The notes under the pieces were generated by a model, which was not told where the DNA came from, ran no database searches, and was given only the letters and a program-made list of their open reading frames with translations. Shown here piece by piece: positions 1 through 11,310 of a DNA stretch of 64,000 nt (positions are counted from its first letter, which is position 1; each line of letters begins with the position of its first letter). A program made the translations under genes and the position numbers. Where the stretch lies: positions 42,501,001-42,565,000 of the forward strand of contig CM069876.1 in assembly GCA_036172665.1 (NCBI GenBank), given 5' to 3'. Source of the DNA: Prosopocoilus inquinatus. Its lineage: Eukaryota > Arthropoda > Insecta > Coleoptera > Lucanidae.

Positions 1-529
1 AAAGATGTTTCGTTCATGAAACTAACAGTTTCTTTGAAATGATTTTTACTTACAATGTTGAAAGGCAAGAAATTAGGCTCAAAAATCGGCTGTGCGAATG
101 TGGCGACTTAAACCATTGGTTTACAATACAGATATAATAAAATTTACGGTAAAGTTCCTAACAATTGTAAACTGCTTCTGTAATTAACTTTAAGAAAAAA
201 TAATCGTTGAGTTTCTCCGTGCTATTTGTATCAAAATTTTTAACTTGAAATGAAAAGCCGAGTGGTCACGTGTTTTAAGGACTACTTATCTGCTTGACAA
301 TGTTTTTTGAGACGAAATAATTCTTTGTATTATTGGCACGGCCATTTTAAGTTAAGAAAAAGTTGCATATACGGCTTTCCTCCGTGGGTGTCTGGCGAAA
401 AAGTATGTCCCTTTCCCATGTCCACCAGGTTTGTTCCTCAATCAGTATGTATGATAGAATTTGACGTGGCAATAAAATCGTCCATAAATTCACAAGTTAT
501 TGCAGAGGGAAAAGCCAGCCTGAATCGTA
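1..529. other. AT-rich stretch, nothing recognised
   Basis: No coding frame, RNA gene or clear repeat could be supported. The 76-codon open frame at 307 starts at TTG and has no family signature. Confidence 0.4.
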
Positions 530-1045
530 AAAAATGAGCCTCAGGTTAACCACGCCTGTTACTAATTTTTCATCCCTTTAAGCGTGCCAGCTAATAACAA
601 ATTGGATGCCCAAATCTGCTCCGGAAGCTACAAATCTGAAGAATGCGCCACCGGGAGTTGGCCAGGGAAGATATTCATTCATTGACTCACCCATTCTTCT
701 TGGATTTTTGATAAGCCACATCATCAACCATCAGATCCCGTGAGATCCTTCAAATCAGAACACTTCCTTCAATGAATTAGTCCGCCTGGATGGTAAAAAA
801 AGGAGACTCACCTAACCCACGCCATTTTCATCCCTGAGCATGCAATACTAATTAACAGATTGGTTAGTACGAGTGCCCAAATCCGCCCCAGAAGCTTAAC
901 ATTTGATCAAGCCAACACCAGGAGTTGGCCAGGGAAGACATTCATTCTTAATCACACTCCTTCCCTCTTGGTTTCTTGGTGAGCCATGTCATCAACCATC
1001 ACATCCTTCAAAATTCTTCGAATCAATAAACTTCTTTCATTCCCT
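530..1045. repeat. Diverged direct duplication, about 280-bp unit
   Basis: Copy 1 (about 530-790) and copy 2 (about 800-1045) share ordered blocks: AACCACGCC, TTTTCATCCCT, AGTTGGCCAGGGAAGA, ATTCATTC and CATCATCAACCATCA. The divergence suggests an old satellite or duplicated element. Confidence 0.7.
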
Positions 1046-1097
1046 TAATTTCCTATGAATTACGAGTATGTTATAGGTTATTATGCACATTGAACCA

Positions 1098-1120
1098 TCT
1101 CTCTCTCTCTCTCTCTCTCT
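1098..1120. repeat. (CT)n microsatellite
   Basis: An uninterrupted run of CT dinucleotides at the head of a pyrimidine-rich region. Confidence 0.95.
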
Positions 1121-2318
1121 GATGTTCTTTTCCATTACGCCTCGCCATCTCTCTCTCGTCTTCCTCTGTTTATGGGTGTAACGAAATGATTTTGTCAATC
1201 TTCTAACGGTTTCATTTTCATTTCCTAACCGACCTTACTTATTTGTTTCTTTTCGCTTCCTTTCTCTATCCTTTGTTACATTTGGTTCTAATAAAGTAAT
1301 TTTTTATTATTATTAAAAAACAAAATACAATTGCTACCATATTTTCTAGGAATTGTTGTTGCAATTTGTGGTGAGGTGTTTGGCTGCTTTCGTTGTTAAT
1401 TTTTTTTTTCTTCCAACCCAATACTTTATCTATTTTTTATCCTCTTCTATTTCGTCTTGGCTTTCCTTCTCGATCTTTTGTTGAGATCTTCATTATTGTT
1501 TTTTTTTTTGCGCTAATCTCTTTCATTTACTTTTCCGCTTCGTCTTGTCACCTATTTCTCGATCTTCCTCCATTTGTGGATATCATGGAACTATTTTATC
1601 ATTCTTCCATCAGTTTTATTTTCATTGGATGTCTTATTCAACAAGCCTTATTTTTCTCTTCTTTCTCTCCAACTTTTGTTACATTTAGTTGTGATTAAAG
1701 TCATTTATTTATTATTATTAAGTAATTTCATTTTTTTATTATTAATTGAAGTTGATTCCTGTCCGATGAAAATTGTAAGTACAAAGTTTTCTTAATCCTG
1801 AACCGGACAGAAATATGATGGGAAACACACTCAGCGTTTCGCCATAGATTTATAGCTTCGTCAGCGAAACGTTGAGTGTGTTTTTAATTATTATTAAAAA
1901 AGCGAAAAATAATTACTATCACAATTTGCTTGGAATTGCTGTTAGTCTTGGCTGCGTTCGTTATTGATTCTTTTTTGGCTTTCCCGCTCATTACTTCATC
2001 TCTCTTATATCCTCTTCCATTTCCTCTAGCGTTTCCTTCTTGATCTTCATTGTTTTGTTTTGTTTTTTGTCGCAATGGAATCTATTTTTTTTTATTGTTG
2101 TTTCACGTCGTTGTGGATTTTGTTGAGGTTTTTCATTATTTTTTTTTTGTTTCAATCTCTTTCATGTCTCTTTCCATTTCGCCTCGACATCTCTTCCTCG
2201 ATCTTCCTCCGTTTGTGTTTGTCATTCTTCTACGACTTACTTCTTTTTTTTGCTCTTCTTTCTCTATACTTTGTTACATTTGGTTCTAATAAAGTTTTAT
2301 TTTTTTATTATTCTTAAA
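1121..2318. repeat. Pyrimidine-rich repeat, three diverged copies
   Basis: Copies end in the same block, TTTGTTACATTTRGTT followed by TATTATTATT, at about 1273, 1677 and 2271. Shared internal blocks are CTCGATCTTCCTCC and TTCTTTCTCT. The longer second interval is explained by an inserted hammerhead-family-B repeat (about 1741-1895). The Phe/Ser-rich open frames here are products of the T-rich composition. Confidence 0.65.
1741..1895 (-). repeat. Family B repeat with hammerhead core (minus strand)
   Basis: On the minus strand CTGACGA (1864-1858) is followed by a perfect six-pair stem II, GCTATA with TATGGC, and then GAAACG and GAGTGTG. The outer arms, minus-strand CACACTCAACGTTTCG and GAAACGCTGAGTGTG, are inverted copies, so the core sits in a palindrome (1826-1880). 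The distal module (TCTGTCCGGTT, then TACTTACAATTTTCATCGGA) is shared with the copy at 32.2-32.5 kb. The base before the expected cleavage position is C rather than U, so this copy may be inactive. Confidence 0.65.
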
Positions 2319-2599
2319 AGACGATACATGAAAAGTATGTGGCGGTATCACGATCATAGTCAAGAAAATTAAAATGATTTTAAGTCAAAAAAGTGGGAGT
2401 AATTTTCGGAGAAGTCATGCATCATCGTTCAAACGTTCAATTAAAAAATTCATCAAGTTGGTTTTGATTTTTTTGATGTAGAAGAACAAGTGACAAAAGG
2501 AACGATTTAATTATCTAAACTATCTAAACTAAATCACGATCTACTTAACAATTTTATTTAAAAAAAAAATCAATTTAAACGGTTCTTGACACGCTTATC

Positions 2600-2790
2600 G
2601 ATTGAAACAAGCATCTTGTCTTAAGGAAGTAAGAATTTTGTAGATGATTATTATTATTTAGACTTGAACGTAAATTATAATTATTTAACAACGTTCCATC
2701 TAGTTCAACCATCGATTACATTCAAGTTTAAGTAATAATAATCTACAAAGTTTTTACTTCATTAAGCTAAGAAACTTGTGTTCGATCGAA
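2600..2790. repeat. Fold-back element
   Basis: The left arm (about 2626-2672) and right arm (about 2715-2762) are inverted copies; both carry a GTAGATxATTATTATT core followed by ACTTGAAYGTAA. The loop is about 40 bases. Weaker matches extend outward on both sides. Confidence 0.7.
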
Positions 2791-3337
2791 AAATGCTTCA
2801 AGGACTCTTCGATTTTTTTTTTAACTTTGTGGAGTAAGTCATGTTTTAGATCAACACAAAATGCTGAAAATTACAAATTATTTATAGTTTTCGGTAAATC
2901 AGCTACAAGAACATAAAAAGTAGAGGTCTTGATGTTGAGCGTTGTGGGACTCTTGAGTCACCGGTGGCCGTGGTGACTAGCTTCGTCGCCAGGACGCCAT
3001 GCACTCTTAAAATTAAGATGGTCGCCTTAAACCTCCTAATTTCTGATGGTTTATAACTATTTTATTTACAAGACAATATTAAATAATTTCAAACTAAATC
3101 TCTGCCGCTGCCCACAGTTTCCTTTCTTACAACTTCATTCAAACACAGCAGAACCCCTGATCCTCCTTTAACATTTAGAAAGAAAATTCTGATATTTATT
3201 TAATTTATATTTTTGTTGTGGATTTCATTTGTCAAATAAATTGCACACTTTATTATTAATGCTCCCATAAAAAATAAACGAAATCAAAAGAGAAAAAAAA
3301 TCTTAAAATATTGCCAAGTCTGAATTATGACTGAATT
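2791..3337. other. AT-rich stretch, nothing recognised
   Basis: No gene or repeat family could be supported. A short palindromic GC patch (GTCACCGGTGGCCGTGGTGAC region, near 2957) stands out from the AT background. Confidence 0.35.
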
Positions 3338-3535
3338 ATGAACGCACTTCAGCACCTCTTAAACGTGCCTTTCAGTGATCCTGAAACGATGATTGAAGTA
3401 ATCCGCCCGAGGTATTACTGTCAGTCAAAATCAAAGCACGATAAAACGCCCGAACAACAAACGCTTATTAATAATATACGAGAGCAGCGCGAGGTTGCGC
3501 CTCTAAAATTAAATGGAGTGATCTGCTCCGGCTAG
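3338..3535 (+). CDS. Small open frame of unknown function (65 aa), low support
   Basis: The frame starts at ATG and runs 65 codons to a stop. The composition is fairly protein-like (PFSDPETMIEVIRPRYYC, then a charged stretch), unlike most frames in this AT-rich region. I do not recognise a domain. There is no signal peptide or membrane segment. A satellite array begins immediately downstream. It could be an isolated exon, a transposon remnant or chance. Confidence 0.18.
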   Translation: MNALQHLLNVPFSDPETMIEVIRPRYYCQSKSKHDKTPEQQTLINNIREQREVAPLKLNGVICSG

Positions 3536-3539
3536 GAAA

Positions 3540-4800
3540 AATAATTCTTGAGGCGATTATTTTCGTTGCTTCGGAATTTACGATGGGTTGGATAAACTTT
3601 GTCGCGAATAGAACGTTTTCGATGTTCTTTGAAAAACTGAAAACTAGAGAAGAAGAAAAATTGATAGATCAAATTCACAAGTGAGGTCTTCATTATAAAA
3701 ACTTTTCCTTAATTAAATTCTGGCAGTCTTTACGACTTCGTGGGAAAAATTGATTGACCAATTTCGCAGGTCTTCTTTAAATCTCTTTAAATCCTGAATG
3801 AAAATCTCCTGGGCTTTACTTGCAATGGGTCACATTTGACAATCATCTCATCTGCTTCATTGAGATTGTCCTAATTTAACAGTTTTCGTTACTTTGGAGT
3901 TTACGACAGGTTTGAAGTGCTTGGGCAAAGATTTTCGATGTTGTTTAAAGAAGAAATATTAGAGGAAAAATTGATCAATCAATTTCACAGGTCTTCATTA
4001 AAACTCTTCCTCAGTTAAGTTCCCTCCTAGAAAAAAATGATTGACCAATTTCACAGGTCTTCTTTAAATCTCTTTGAATCCTCAATTAAAATCCAGCAAT
4101 TTTGGTGACTTATCCTTCCATGGGGTTTGCTTGAAATGGTTCTCATTTAACATTCGTCTCATCTACTTCATTAAGATTGCCCTAATTTAACAGCTTTCCT
4201 TACTTCGTTGGAATTTACGATAGGTTTAAAGTGTCTGGGTGAAGATTCTAGATGTTGTTTGAACAAGAAAAACTAGACAAAAGAAAAATTGATCAATCAA
4301 TTTCACAGGTCCTAATTAAAACTCTTCCTCAGTTAAATTCCCTCCTTGGAAAAATCGATGGACCAATTTCGAAGGCCTTCTTTAAATCTTTTCGGATCCT
4401 CAATTAAAATCCAGCAGTTTTTGTGACTTACGCCCCCCTGGAGTTTGCTTGGAATGGTTCTCACTTGACATTCATCTCATCTGCTTCATTGTGATTGCCC
4501 TAATTTAACAGCTTTCGCTACTTCGTTGGAATTTAAGATGGGTTTAAAGTGCCTGGGTAAAGATTTTCGATTGTTTAAAAAAGAAAAACTAGAAGTAGAA
4601 AATTTGATCAATCAATTTCACAGGTCGTCTTTAAAAGTCTTCCTCATTTAAGGAAAAATTGATGAATCAATTTCACAGGTCTTCTTTTAATCTCTTCCTG
4701 TATTAAATTCTAACAATTTTGGTAACTTGTGTTCCACTGGTCTTTACATAGCTTGATTCTTATTTGAAATTCATCTCATCTCATATCCATATTGCCCTAA
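3540..4800. repeat. Tandem repeat, about 316-bp unit, about four copies
   Basis: The landmark AATTGATCAATCAATTTCACAG or close variants recurs at about 3650, 3965, 4283 and 4598, a spacing of about 315. A related half-unit landmark (GATTGACCAATTTCRCAGG) lies about 70-100 bases after each. Each unit also carries CATCTCATCTGCTTCATT and CCTAATTTAACAGCTTTC. The repeat is diverged but well ordered. Confidence 0.85.
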
Positions 4801-5340
4801 TTCTTAGGCACAGTTCAATGCGCTTGCGATTTTAAATTCAAATTGGAAACAATGAAGTCGTTTAAATACAAAACGCTCTCCATAAATAGGCCCTAATCAA
4901 TAGGTGGCTATTCCAGATGCATCGTGTTTTGACCGAAGTCCAAGCCTGCATGTGCAGGTGAGCTATTCCTGGCTCGACTGAGCGCGGCCGCGCACTTGCA
5001 CCAGCCGGCTATCCGCGGCCCGACGTTGCAGTTGCACTTCATGACGTCAACAAAATCGGTGCATTTTGCTACCAGGATAGCAGAAGGTGGTTGTTCTAAA
5101 GGCAGGCGCAATGCAACCGATGCAGTTTTGCATTTCTCACATGGAAGTGCATGTGTGTCGTTGCACTCGTGAACCCGAAGGTGGAGGAGTTGCTCGCGAT
5201 TTTACAAAAATACAAGTGCGTTTTCGCGGAAATCAAAGCGTTTTCCTCGCCTGGAACCTTTAATTGTGTGTTTCCCGCGTTTCTAATTGGTTTAATTCCG
5301 CCTGGCCATTAAAGGAAGAGAATCGTCCGAATTTGAGGAT
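4801..5340. other. CpG-rich island without a recognised gene
   Basis: GC- and CpG-rich relative to its surroundings (GCGCGGCCGCGCACTTGC near 4980). The minus-strand 67-codon frame has no recognisable domain. It could be a conserved non-coding or promoter-like element; nothing in it decides this. Confidence 0.3.
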
Positions 5341-5853
5341 ATGGCCCCAGTCCAAATTTTCCCTAAATTTCAAAACCAAACCCTCTCAATAATTTGGAAA
5401 TGCAACAGCAACAAAGTGTATGTGCAACAAACAACAAATAAATCGAACGTTCAAGTACATGCGCGACCGCCATGTTTGCAATATGTTAATGATTGTGCGC
5501 GTCTCTTCGCCATGGACGTGCTTATTTTTGAATGCGAAAAAATAGTACTAGCCAAGGGCCACCACGACCAAAAAAGAAATGTTATGAGTGTGATTATCAC
5601 AGGTTCGTACTTAATAATAATCATGTGATAGTCCCTGAAAGCCAAATTAGAAAATTCATGCGAACACCTGCTTTGCTCCTGATACCATGACTTCAGTGCA
5701 TCAATGGCGTTCAAGTTCGAAGTGCATTCATGAAACCAAAAGCTCCTGATTTTTAAACTCTTTTCAAATGTAATACGTTTTGAATTCATGAAACAACTTT
5801 CACTCACGACCAAAAATCGATAGGTAGCCAAATTTTTGTTTTGTTGGCCTCAT

Positions 5854-5908
<55 letters not shown>

Positions 5909-7036
5909 TTATTGGACCATTTCAAAGAAAATATTGATTTTGAGTCATTGACTTATTTATTTTATTATTTCTTTTTGAGTCAGAAGTTGCACGAAAATTT
6001 AAGGCTTCAATAAATTATAAAGAACTGACGGTACAAAATCTTTAGCTTGCAATTTAATAATTTTTTTAAAGCAGATTGTTTCAGATTGTTTCTTTCTTTT
6101 AAAGTAAGACCTTTGTGGGGTGTTTTTTTAATGAAATGAGGAAGAACAAAAGGGATGCTAGTTTATTTTGCTTGCACGAAAATATTTCTTTCAATTTTTC
6201 TAAAAATGATTGAGTTGTGAAAATGCATTCAAGATGGCGACTGATTCATATTGAGAAATGAGGTAAATAACTTTAATTAACAAGATTAATACGGTTAATT
6301 AATTAATTTAAGTCGACCAAATCAATACCGGTTACTTATAAAAATGAAATAAAAATAAATACAATCGTAATAATAGTTTTATATTTATTTAAGAACTTCC
6401 CTCAAGGAATATTTGTATCAAATTCGGTGACGCCAAATTCTAAACATAAAGAAGAAGATAAAGAAAAAGAAGAAGAAGGAAAGTGTTTATACCTCATGTT
6501 ACTTTTAAGTCGATTCTTTTGTTCGAATGTCAGTATGAAAAGCGAATTATTTAATTTAATTCGGCGTGTCAAAAACTTTATTATTCTGCTGAATTATATG
6601 ATGGCATAAAAAATTTTTACACATTCTTTTTAGTGTTTTAATTTATTCAAAGATAAATATAACTCCAAATAGAACAAGAACTTTATTATTATAAATATTG
6701 GGATTCAAATAATTTGGTGGAAAATTAAAAAAAGAATCAATTAAATTCACTTGCCTACATTTTTCAGTAATTCAGGAACACTATAATCGAGTTTGCACAG
6801 TAACCGCGATAACCGATTATGCACAAAATCAAATTAAAACGTTCACAACCAGGAGGTACAGTCGTGCTTTTAAGTAATGACTCCGCAACAATGTTTTAAG
6901 TCACTCTACATATTTATATACTAAAGGGTAAAGTTTTTAGTTACTTTTAAGTGTTTAATTGTATTATAACTCTTTATCTTGAAGGTTGTATTTCTACTGA
7001 TGATGGTTTGTGAGAAAAACCGGTCCTGCAAACATC
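5341..7036. other. AT-rich stretch with an (ATA)n run
   Basis: Apart from the trinucleotide repeat at 5854-5907, I see no gene or repeat family. Open frames here overlap on both strands and lack family signatures. Confidence 0.35.
5854..5907. repeat. (ATA)n microsatellite
   Basis: An uninterrupted run of ATA/AAT trinucleotides of about 54 bases. Confidence 0.95.
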
Positions 7037-7348
7037 ATGGAGAACGCATCTAATATTTTAAGTCACGTGTTGAATTTGACTTATTCCATTATTTCTATTT
7101 TATATTTCTTGAGTGTCTTCTCGTTTGCTTGTCTATCTGCCTATTATAGTAATCAGAGGGCATTAGATCGCAATTTAGTATTCAGGGAAGACATAGCTAA
7201 AAAGCATGACTGTACTCTACACAGGAAATTTGAAAATAGTCCTTGGCTACTTAAGCAGCGCTTATCCTCCTCTCCAGAAATTAAGAATTACTTCAAGTTA
7301 ATATCATCAAGATTTAGGCATTTTATAAAAATAATAATGAATACATAG
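7037..7348 (+). CDS. Possible small single-pass membrane protein (103 aa), low support
   Basis: The ATG at 7037 has a favourable context (catcATGG). The frame runs 103 codons to TAG at 7346. Residues about 12-36 form one hydrophobic segment (LTYSIISILYFLSVFSFACL), followed by a charged, Cys- and His-containing tail. I recognise no family. The stop codon lies only about ten bases before a family A hammerhead repeat, so the frame might belong to the element that carried that repeat, or be chance. No splice sites or promoter were evident. Confidence 0.22.
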   Translation: MENASNILSHVLNLTYSIISILYFLSVFSFACLSAYYSNQRALDRNLVFREDIAKKHDCTLHRKFENSPWLLKQRLSSSPEIKNYFKLISSRFRHFIKIIMNT

Positions 7349-7356
7349 CTTAATCA

Positions 7357-7512
7357 GCGACATCCTACGGTCGCTTTTTGACCTGACATTGCGTTACGAT
7401 TGACAAATTGCGCATCTCCTGACGAAGTCCCAAATAGGGTTGAAAAAGCTGCACAGAGGCTGCTCGAAGGATCCTCTGTAATCAAAAACGATTTGCAACA
7501 ATTTTTTTTTTA
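7357..7512 (+). repeat. Family A repeat with degenerate hammerhead core
   Basis: The 5' module AGCGACATCC...TCGCTTTTTGACCTG is followed by a hammerhead-like core: CTGACGA (7419-7425), a five-pair stem II (7426-7441, loop CAAATA), then GAAA (7442-7445). The stem III/cleavage segment reads AAGCTGCA in place of CAGCTGTA, so U16.1 is lost and cleavage is not expected. The 3' module AATCAAAAACGATTTGCAAC ends the copy before a T run. Confidence 0.7.
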
Positions 7513-7848
7513 ATAACTGTTTAGATTGCGACATTGCGCGGCCAATGAACATTTATTGTTATTACACAAGTTGAGGTACTCATGCGTGTGCATGCCCTTT
7601 CTACCTTGTGGTTATTTTGATGATGTAAAGTTGGCTACAAGGCGACTTCAAAAATAAGTGTTGTTGTCAGCTGTTTTTAATCTTTTGTGTTAATAGTTTA
7701 ATTAATAAGTTTCAAAATAAAGTTGACCTGATTTAAGTAATCTACGTTAAGATATGTTGTAGAGTAGCAAAATAAAATGTGGTATTAATTTTAGGTTATG
7801 TTGACTTCAATTTGATATTCGTAATTGTGAGCGCTTGCGACAAATAAG

Positions 7849-8215
7849 CAGTGCTGCCAGATGCGAGGAATAATCCCTCATTCGCGGGATTTCTCGCATC
7901 TGGCGCGATAAAAGGAATAGTAATTTAATAAATAGAGGGATTTTTTATTTTCCTTTGAAATATTGGAAAACACTAACTCGAATATTAAATTAAATATTGA
8001 TAAAAAATATTTAGCCTGGTTTCTTTGAGTGTCTTTGATATTTTACGATTTATTACAGAAAATGTAAGCCCTTTTATAAATAAAATTATTATCTTGAAAT
8101 ATTTTTTGAATTCTGCTGCAAGTTTTATAGTTTTTGGGGTGGATAGTGGCGGCGGAGGGTATTTTAAGTCTACTAATAATAAGAGGGAGAAATTCAGACT
8201 CATCTGGCAACACTG
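7849..8215. mobile_element. hAT-type MITE, 367 bp, perfect 8-bp target duplication
   Basis: Terminal inverted repeats are CAGTGCTGCCAGATG (7849) and ATCTGGCAACACTG (to 8215). The flanking 8-mers are identical, CAAATAAG at 7841-7848 and 8216-8223, which is the hAT hallmark. Near the left end CCAGATGCGAG and CTCGCATCTGG form an 11-bp subterminal hairpin. There is no transposase frame, so it is non-autonomous. Confidence 0.93.
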
Positions 8216-8223
8216 CAAATAAG

Positions 8224-9040
8224 TAGCTAAATTTGAATAATTATTATGGACGATTATTATTATCGCGTCACGCTTGTCGTTCCAGAATTTCTTGAATAAC
8301 GAAAAGGATTCTCAAATCATTCTCATTTTTGATCTAAATATTTTGCTTTAAAATTTTAATTCTTAAATTGTGGACTACAAAAATCAACCGCTCTCTGTAA
8401 AAGTGTTATTATTTGAATCCAATTTCTGAGTAATAAAAAAATGGTCTCTCTTAATCATCTTTCTGTTGTCGAAGTTATGAAACGTAAAGCACATATTAAA
8501 AAAAAATGCAAACAAATAAATTTGCTTATTTTTCATTTATTTTAACTTGTTTGAAAAACAAAAAATGGCAATAATGCAAATGTAGTTTTCCTTAACTTTT
8601 TTACATCATTTAAAAACATATCTCATTTACTGGTTACTCGTTACTTTACTGTAGAAAACGCATATTTTGAAAGAATCTCTGAGTAAAAAAAAGCTAATTA
8701 CAAGAGTTGCTTACCACACACAGTTCAAGTTCCTTTACCATACTTAGAGGTTCATTATGAGGCATGATAATTTTTAATTACCTTTTTTTTACTTGTTTGT
8801 TGATTTAAATTAATTTGAAAGTTTTAAAGAAATACATAGATATGCATAAATATATTTCACTTCAAAATTATCTGCACACAAATGCAATGCCTTTGACTTT
8901 TCTGTCTTTACAGATTAATCACTCTTTTAATTTTTAAATTAGGATTCTTTCCTCGAATTGTTTATAAGATTATAGAGTATTTTTAGATTTTTGATTGCCC
9001 TGCAAACGAAACTTTTAGTGCCTCAAATTTCTTCTAGAAA
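8224..9040. other. AT-rich stretch, nothing recognised
   Basis: No gene, RNA or repeat family could be supported. Confidence 0.35.
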
Positions 9041-9139
9041 ATTAAAAGGAAAGGAAAACGCAGCCTTTCAGGATTTCTCCGAGCGTAGTCGAACAAAATT
9101 TTCAGAAGGTTCGCGCAGATTCTTCACTTCTTCATCTTG

Positions 9140-9610
9140 TCAAATACATTACAAAAAAGGAACTTTAGATTGTAGTTTGATTTTGAAAGGACGCTTCCCA
9201 GAACACAGGCTCGGAGGTGTAAGAAATCAAGGTAAATAAATAAATAAATCAAATAGGAAGAACAGCGATTAGGATCACTTAAGGAATCGATGACGCTCAG
9301 TGCGAATTTAAAATCCATTATTGCATAATGACTTTTTTCAAGGTAGGTGAAGAGTGCGACACGACTTTTAAAGAATTGCATTGTTTTAATTGAATTCCCC
9401 TTTTTTGTCTGTTCGCAGCGAGAAGGAAACTTTCTAGAAATTACAAAAAAAAATTTTCGATTATGATTTCATTTTGAGAGGACGATTCCCAGACCGACAA
9501 GAGGGTGTAAGGAATCAAGGTGGAGCAAATAAGAATAGAAATCAAGATCTACTTTAAGAATTGATGACGCTGAGTGCGTGTTTAAAGTCCGATCCTGCGT
9601 AATGTCAGTA
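9140..9610. repeat. Diverged direct duplication, about 300-bp spacing
   Basis: Segments about 9150-9345 and 9445-9605 share ordered blocks: TTTGATTTTGAAAGGACG / TTTCATTTTGAGAGGACG, then TTCCCAGA, GGTGTAAGRAATCAAGGT, GAATYGATGACGCT and GAGTGCG. The frames in it are not conserved as protein. Confidence 0.7.
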
Positions 9611-9660
9611 AAGAAACATGAGTGAGGCCCGCAACAATATCTTTTTGTCTTTTTTTAGCG

Positions 9661-10600
9661 AGAAGGAGGTGGAAGGTGGTAGTTCTTTTTTATATTTTAT
9701 ATACAGGTTTTACGAAAAATATTCAACCTTAAGAATTGTGCTATCCAAAGGTACCTAGAGCTTGAAGATTAAATGAAATAAAATGAGGTACCAAGGAAGA
9801 TTAAATTTAAATTTGACTTTAAGAGTAAAAGGAGTATTCAATCGGCACATACAAAATTAACAATGTTTTCGTGGTTCATAAACTAAATTATTGCTTGCAA
9901 TTTTGTCGAAAATTGTAATTTTTATTAAATTAGAATATTTTTTTATTTTTAGCTTTTTAATTTAAATTTTTTCAGTTAATTAACTTCTCACACTTGGAAC
10001 AAACTTTAAGCAAATGTAGAATTATTTTACTTTAAATCGCATTAAGCTGGTTTTCCACTTCGGAGATTTGGAATTAAAAATGGGATGTATTTGAAGTAAA
10101 TTGTTAAGAAATGTGAATACAAATGATCCTTAAAATCAACAACATAAACAAAAACAGCCAAACTTACAAAAAAGTAAAGATTGCTAAATGCCTCCCACGC
10201 CAGGAGGGGAAGTGATCACGTTATCGACGAAAACCAATGGCAATAATCACCAAATATTCAGTTCTCCAAATTTCCAAAGCAGGAAAAGCAGCTTTAAAGT
10301 TGTAAAGTACTAACACTGCAGGATCCTTGATCTTTTATTTTTTTATAATTATAAAATAAATAAGTAAATTCGAACGTCAAAAAAAGACAAATTATTAATA
10401 GCAACCTCTGTATATTTATTATTATAATTATAATTTTATTATCCTCTCAAAGGTCCCGGAAAAAAAATTCAACTGCTGGCTGCTACAATTTTGAGAAACT
10501 TGTAAGTGAGAGGACACCAACACCCACAACTTATCTCCAAAAAATTCAAAGTAAAAAACAAGAACAGGAAAAAAATAAAATAAAGAGATTTAAAGTAGAC
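9661..10600. other. AT-rich stretch, nothing recognised
   Basis: No supported gene or named repeat. Frames are short and low in complexity. Confidence 0.35.
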
Positions 10601-10604
10601 AAAA

Positions 10605-11003
10605 AAAATTGAAAAAGAAATTTAATGTCCGCCTAATCCAACTTAACCCAACTCCATTCATCCCAAGTAAAAAATTAAGACAGAGAAGTATTAAAAGAAT
10701 TAAAATATTTTGCATTATAAATGTTTTACTTCAATTGAATACAGATAGGTTGGGTTGGGTTGGGTAATAAAAAGCAAATCAAAAAAATTTAAATAAAAAG
10801 ATTTGAAGTAGACAAATGTCCTCCTAATCCAACTCAACCCAACTCCATTCATCTCAAGTAAAAATTAAGAAAGAGAAGTATTAAAAGAATTATTTTTTTT
10901 TGCATTTTAAATGCTTCAAAAACTTCAATCGAAGACAGATAGGTTGAGGTCAATCCAACTCAATCTCAACTCATCTGAATTCGATTGAAGTAAAACATTT
11001 AAC
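10605..11003. repeat. Direct duplication of about 190 bp
   Basis: Copies near 10607 and 10812 share GAAGTAGACAAA, CCTAATCCAACT, AACCCAACTCCATTCAT and AGAGAAGTATTAAAAGAATT. Weaker copies of the CCCAACTCCATTCAACCCAAG block continue at 11400-11800, so the family A hammerhead repeat at 11004-11310 was inserted into an older array. Confidence 0.75.
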
Positions 11004-11310
11004 AGATAAAATAGCGACATCTTACTATCGCTTTTTGACCTGACATTGCAGTAGGATAGACAAATTGAAGCGGGATTTGCTCCTAATAAGTTCCCCATGC
11101 AAGGCGGCCATGCTTGCTGTCAAAACATAATTAAAGTTTTTAGAAAAACTTTGTGCAAATCTTTTTTAATTGCAGTGAAAACCTCGAGCAGCATCTGGAC
11201 AGCTGTTTCAGCCCTGCTTGGGGCTTCTTCAGCAGAGACTGAAACAGCTGTTCAGAGGCTGCTCGAGGTTTTCACTGCAATTAAAAACGATTTGCACAAT
11301 TTTTTTTTAA
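11004..11310. repeat. Family A repeat with complete hammerhead core in a palindrome
   Basis: The 5' module (11004-11113) is almost identical to 63802-63911. Downstream, 11169-11211 and 11239-11281 are inverted copies (ATTGCAGTGAAAACCTCGAG end), enclosing a minus-strand hammerhead: TCTG, CTGAAGA (11232-11226), a perfect five-pair stem II AGCCC/GGGCT with loop CAAGCA, GAAA, CAGCTG, then U and C17 (11199, 11198) and CAGA. Stem I can be extended by CCTCGAGCAGC/GCTGCTCGAGG. All core bases are intact. The 3' module AAAAACGATTTGCAC ends the copy. Confidence 0.85.

Noticed and set aside
10748..10767. TTGGG-type repeat resembling a telomere tract
   Set aside because: Only three to four units, and not the insect TTAGG or TCAGG telomere repeat.
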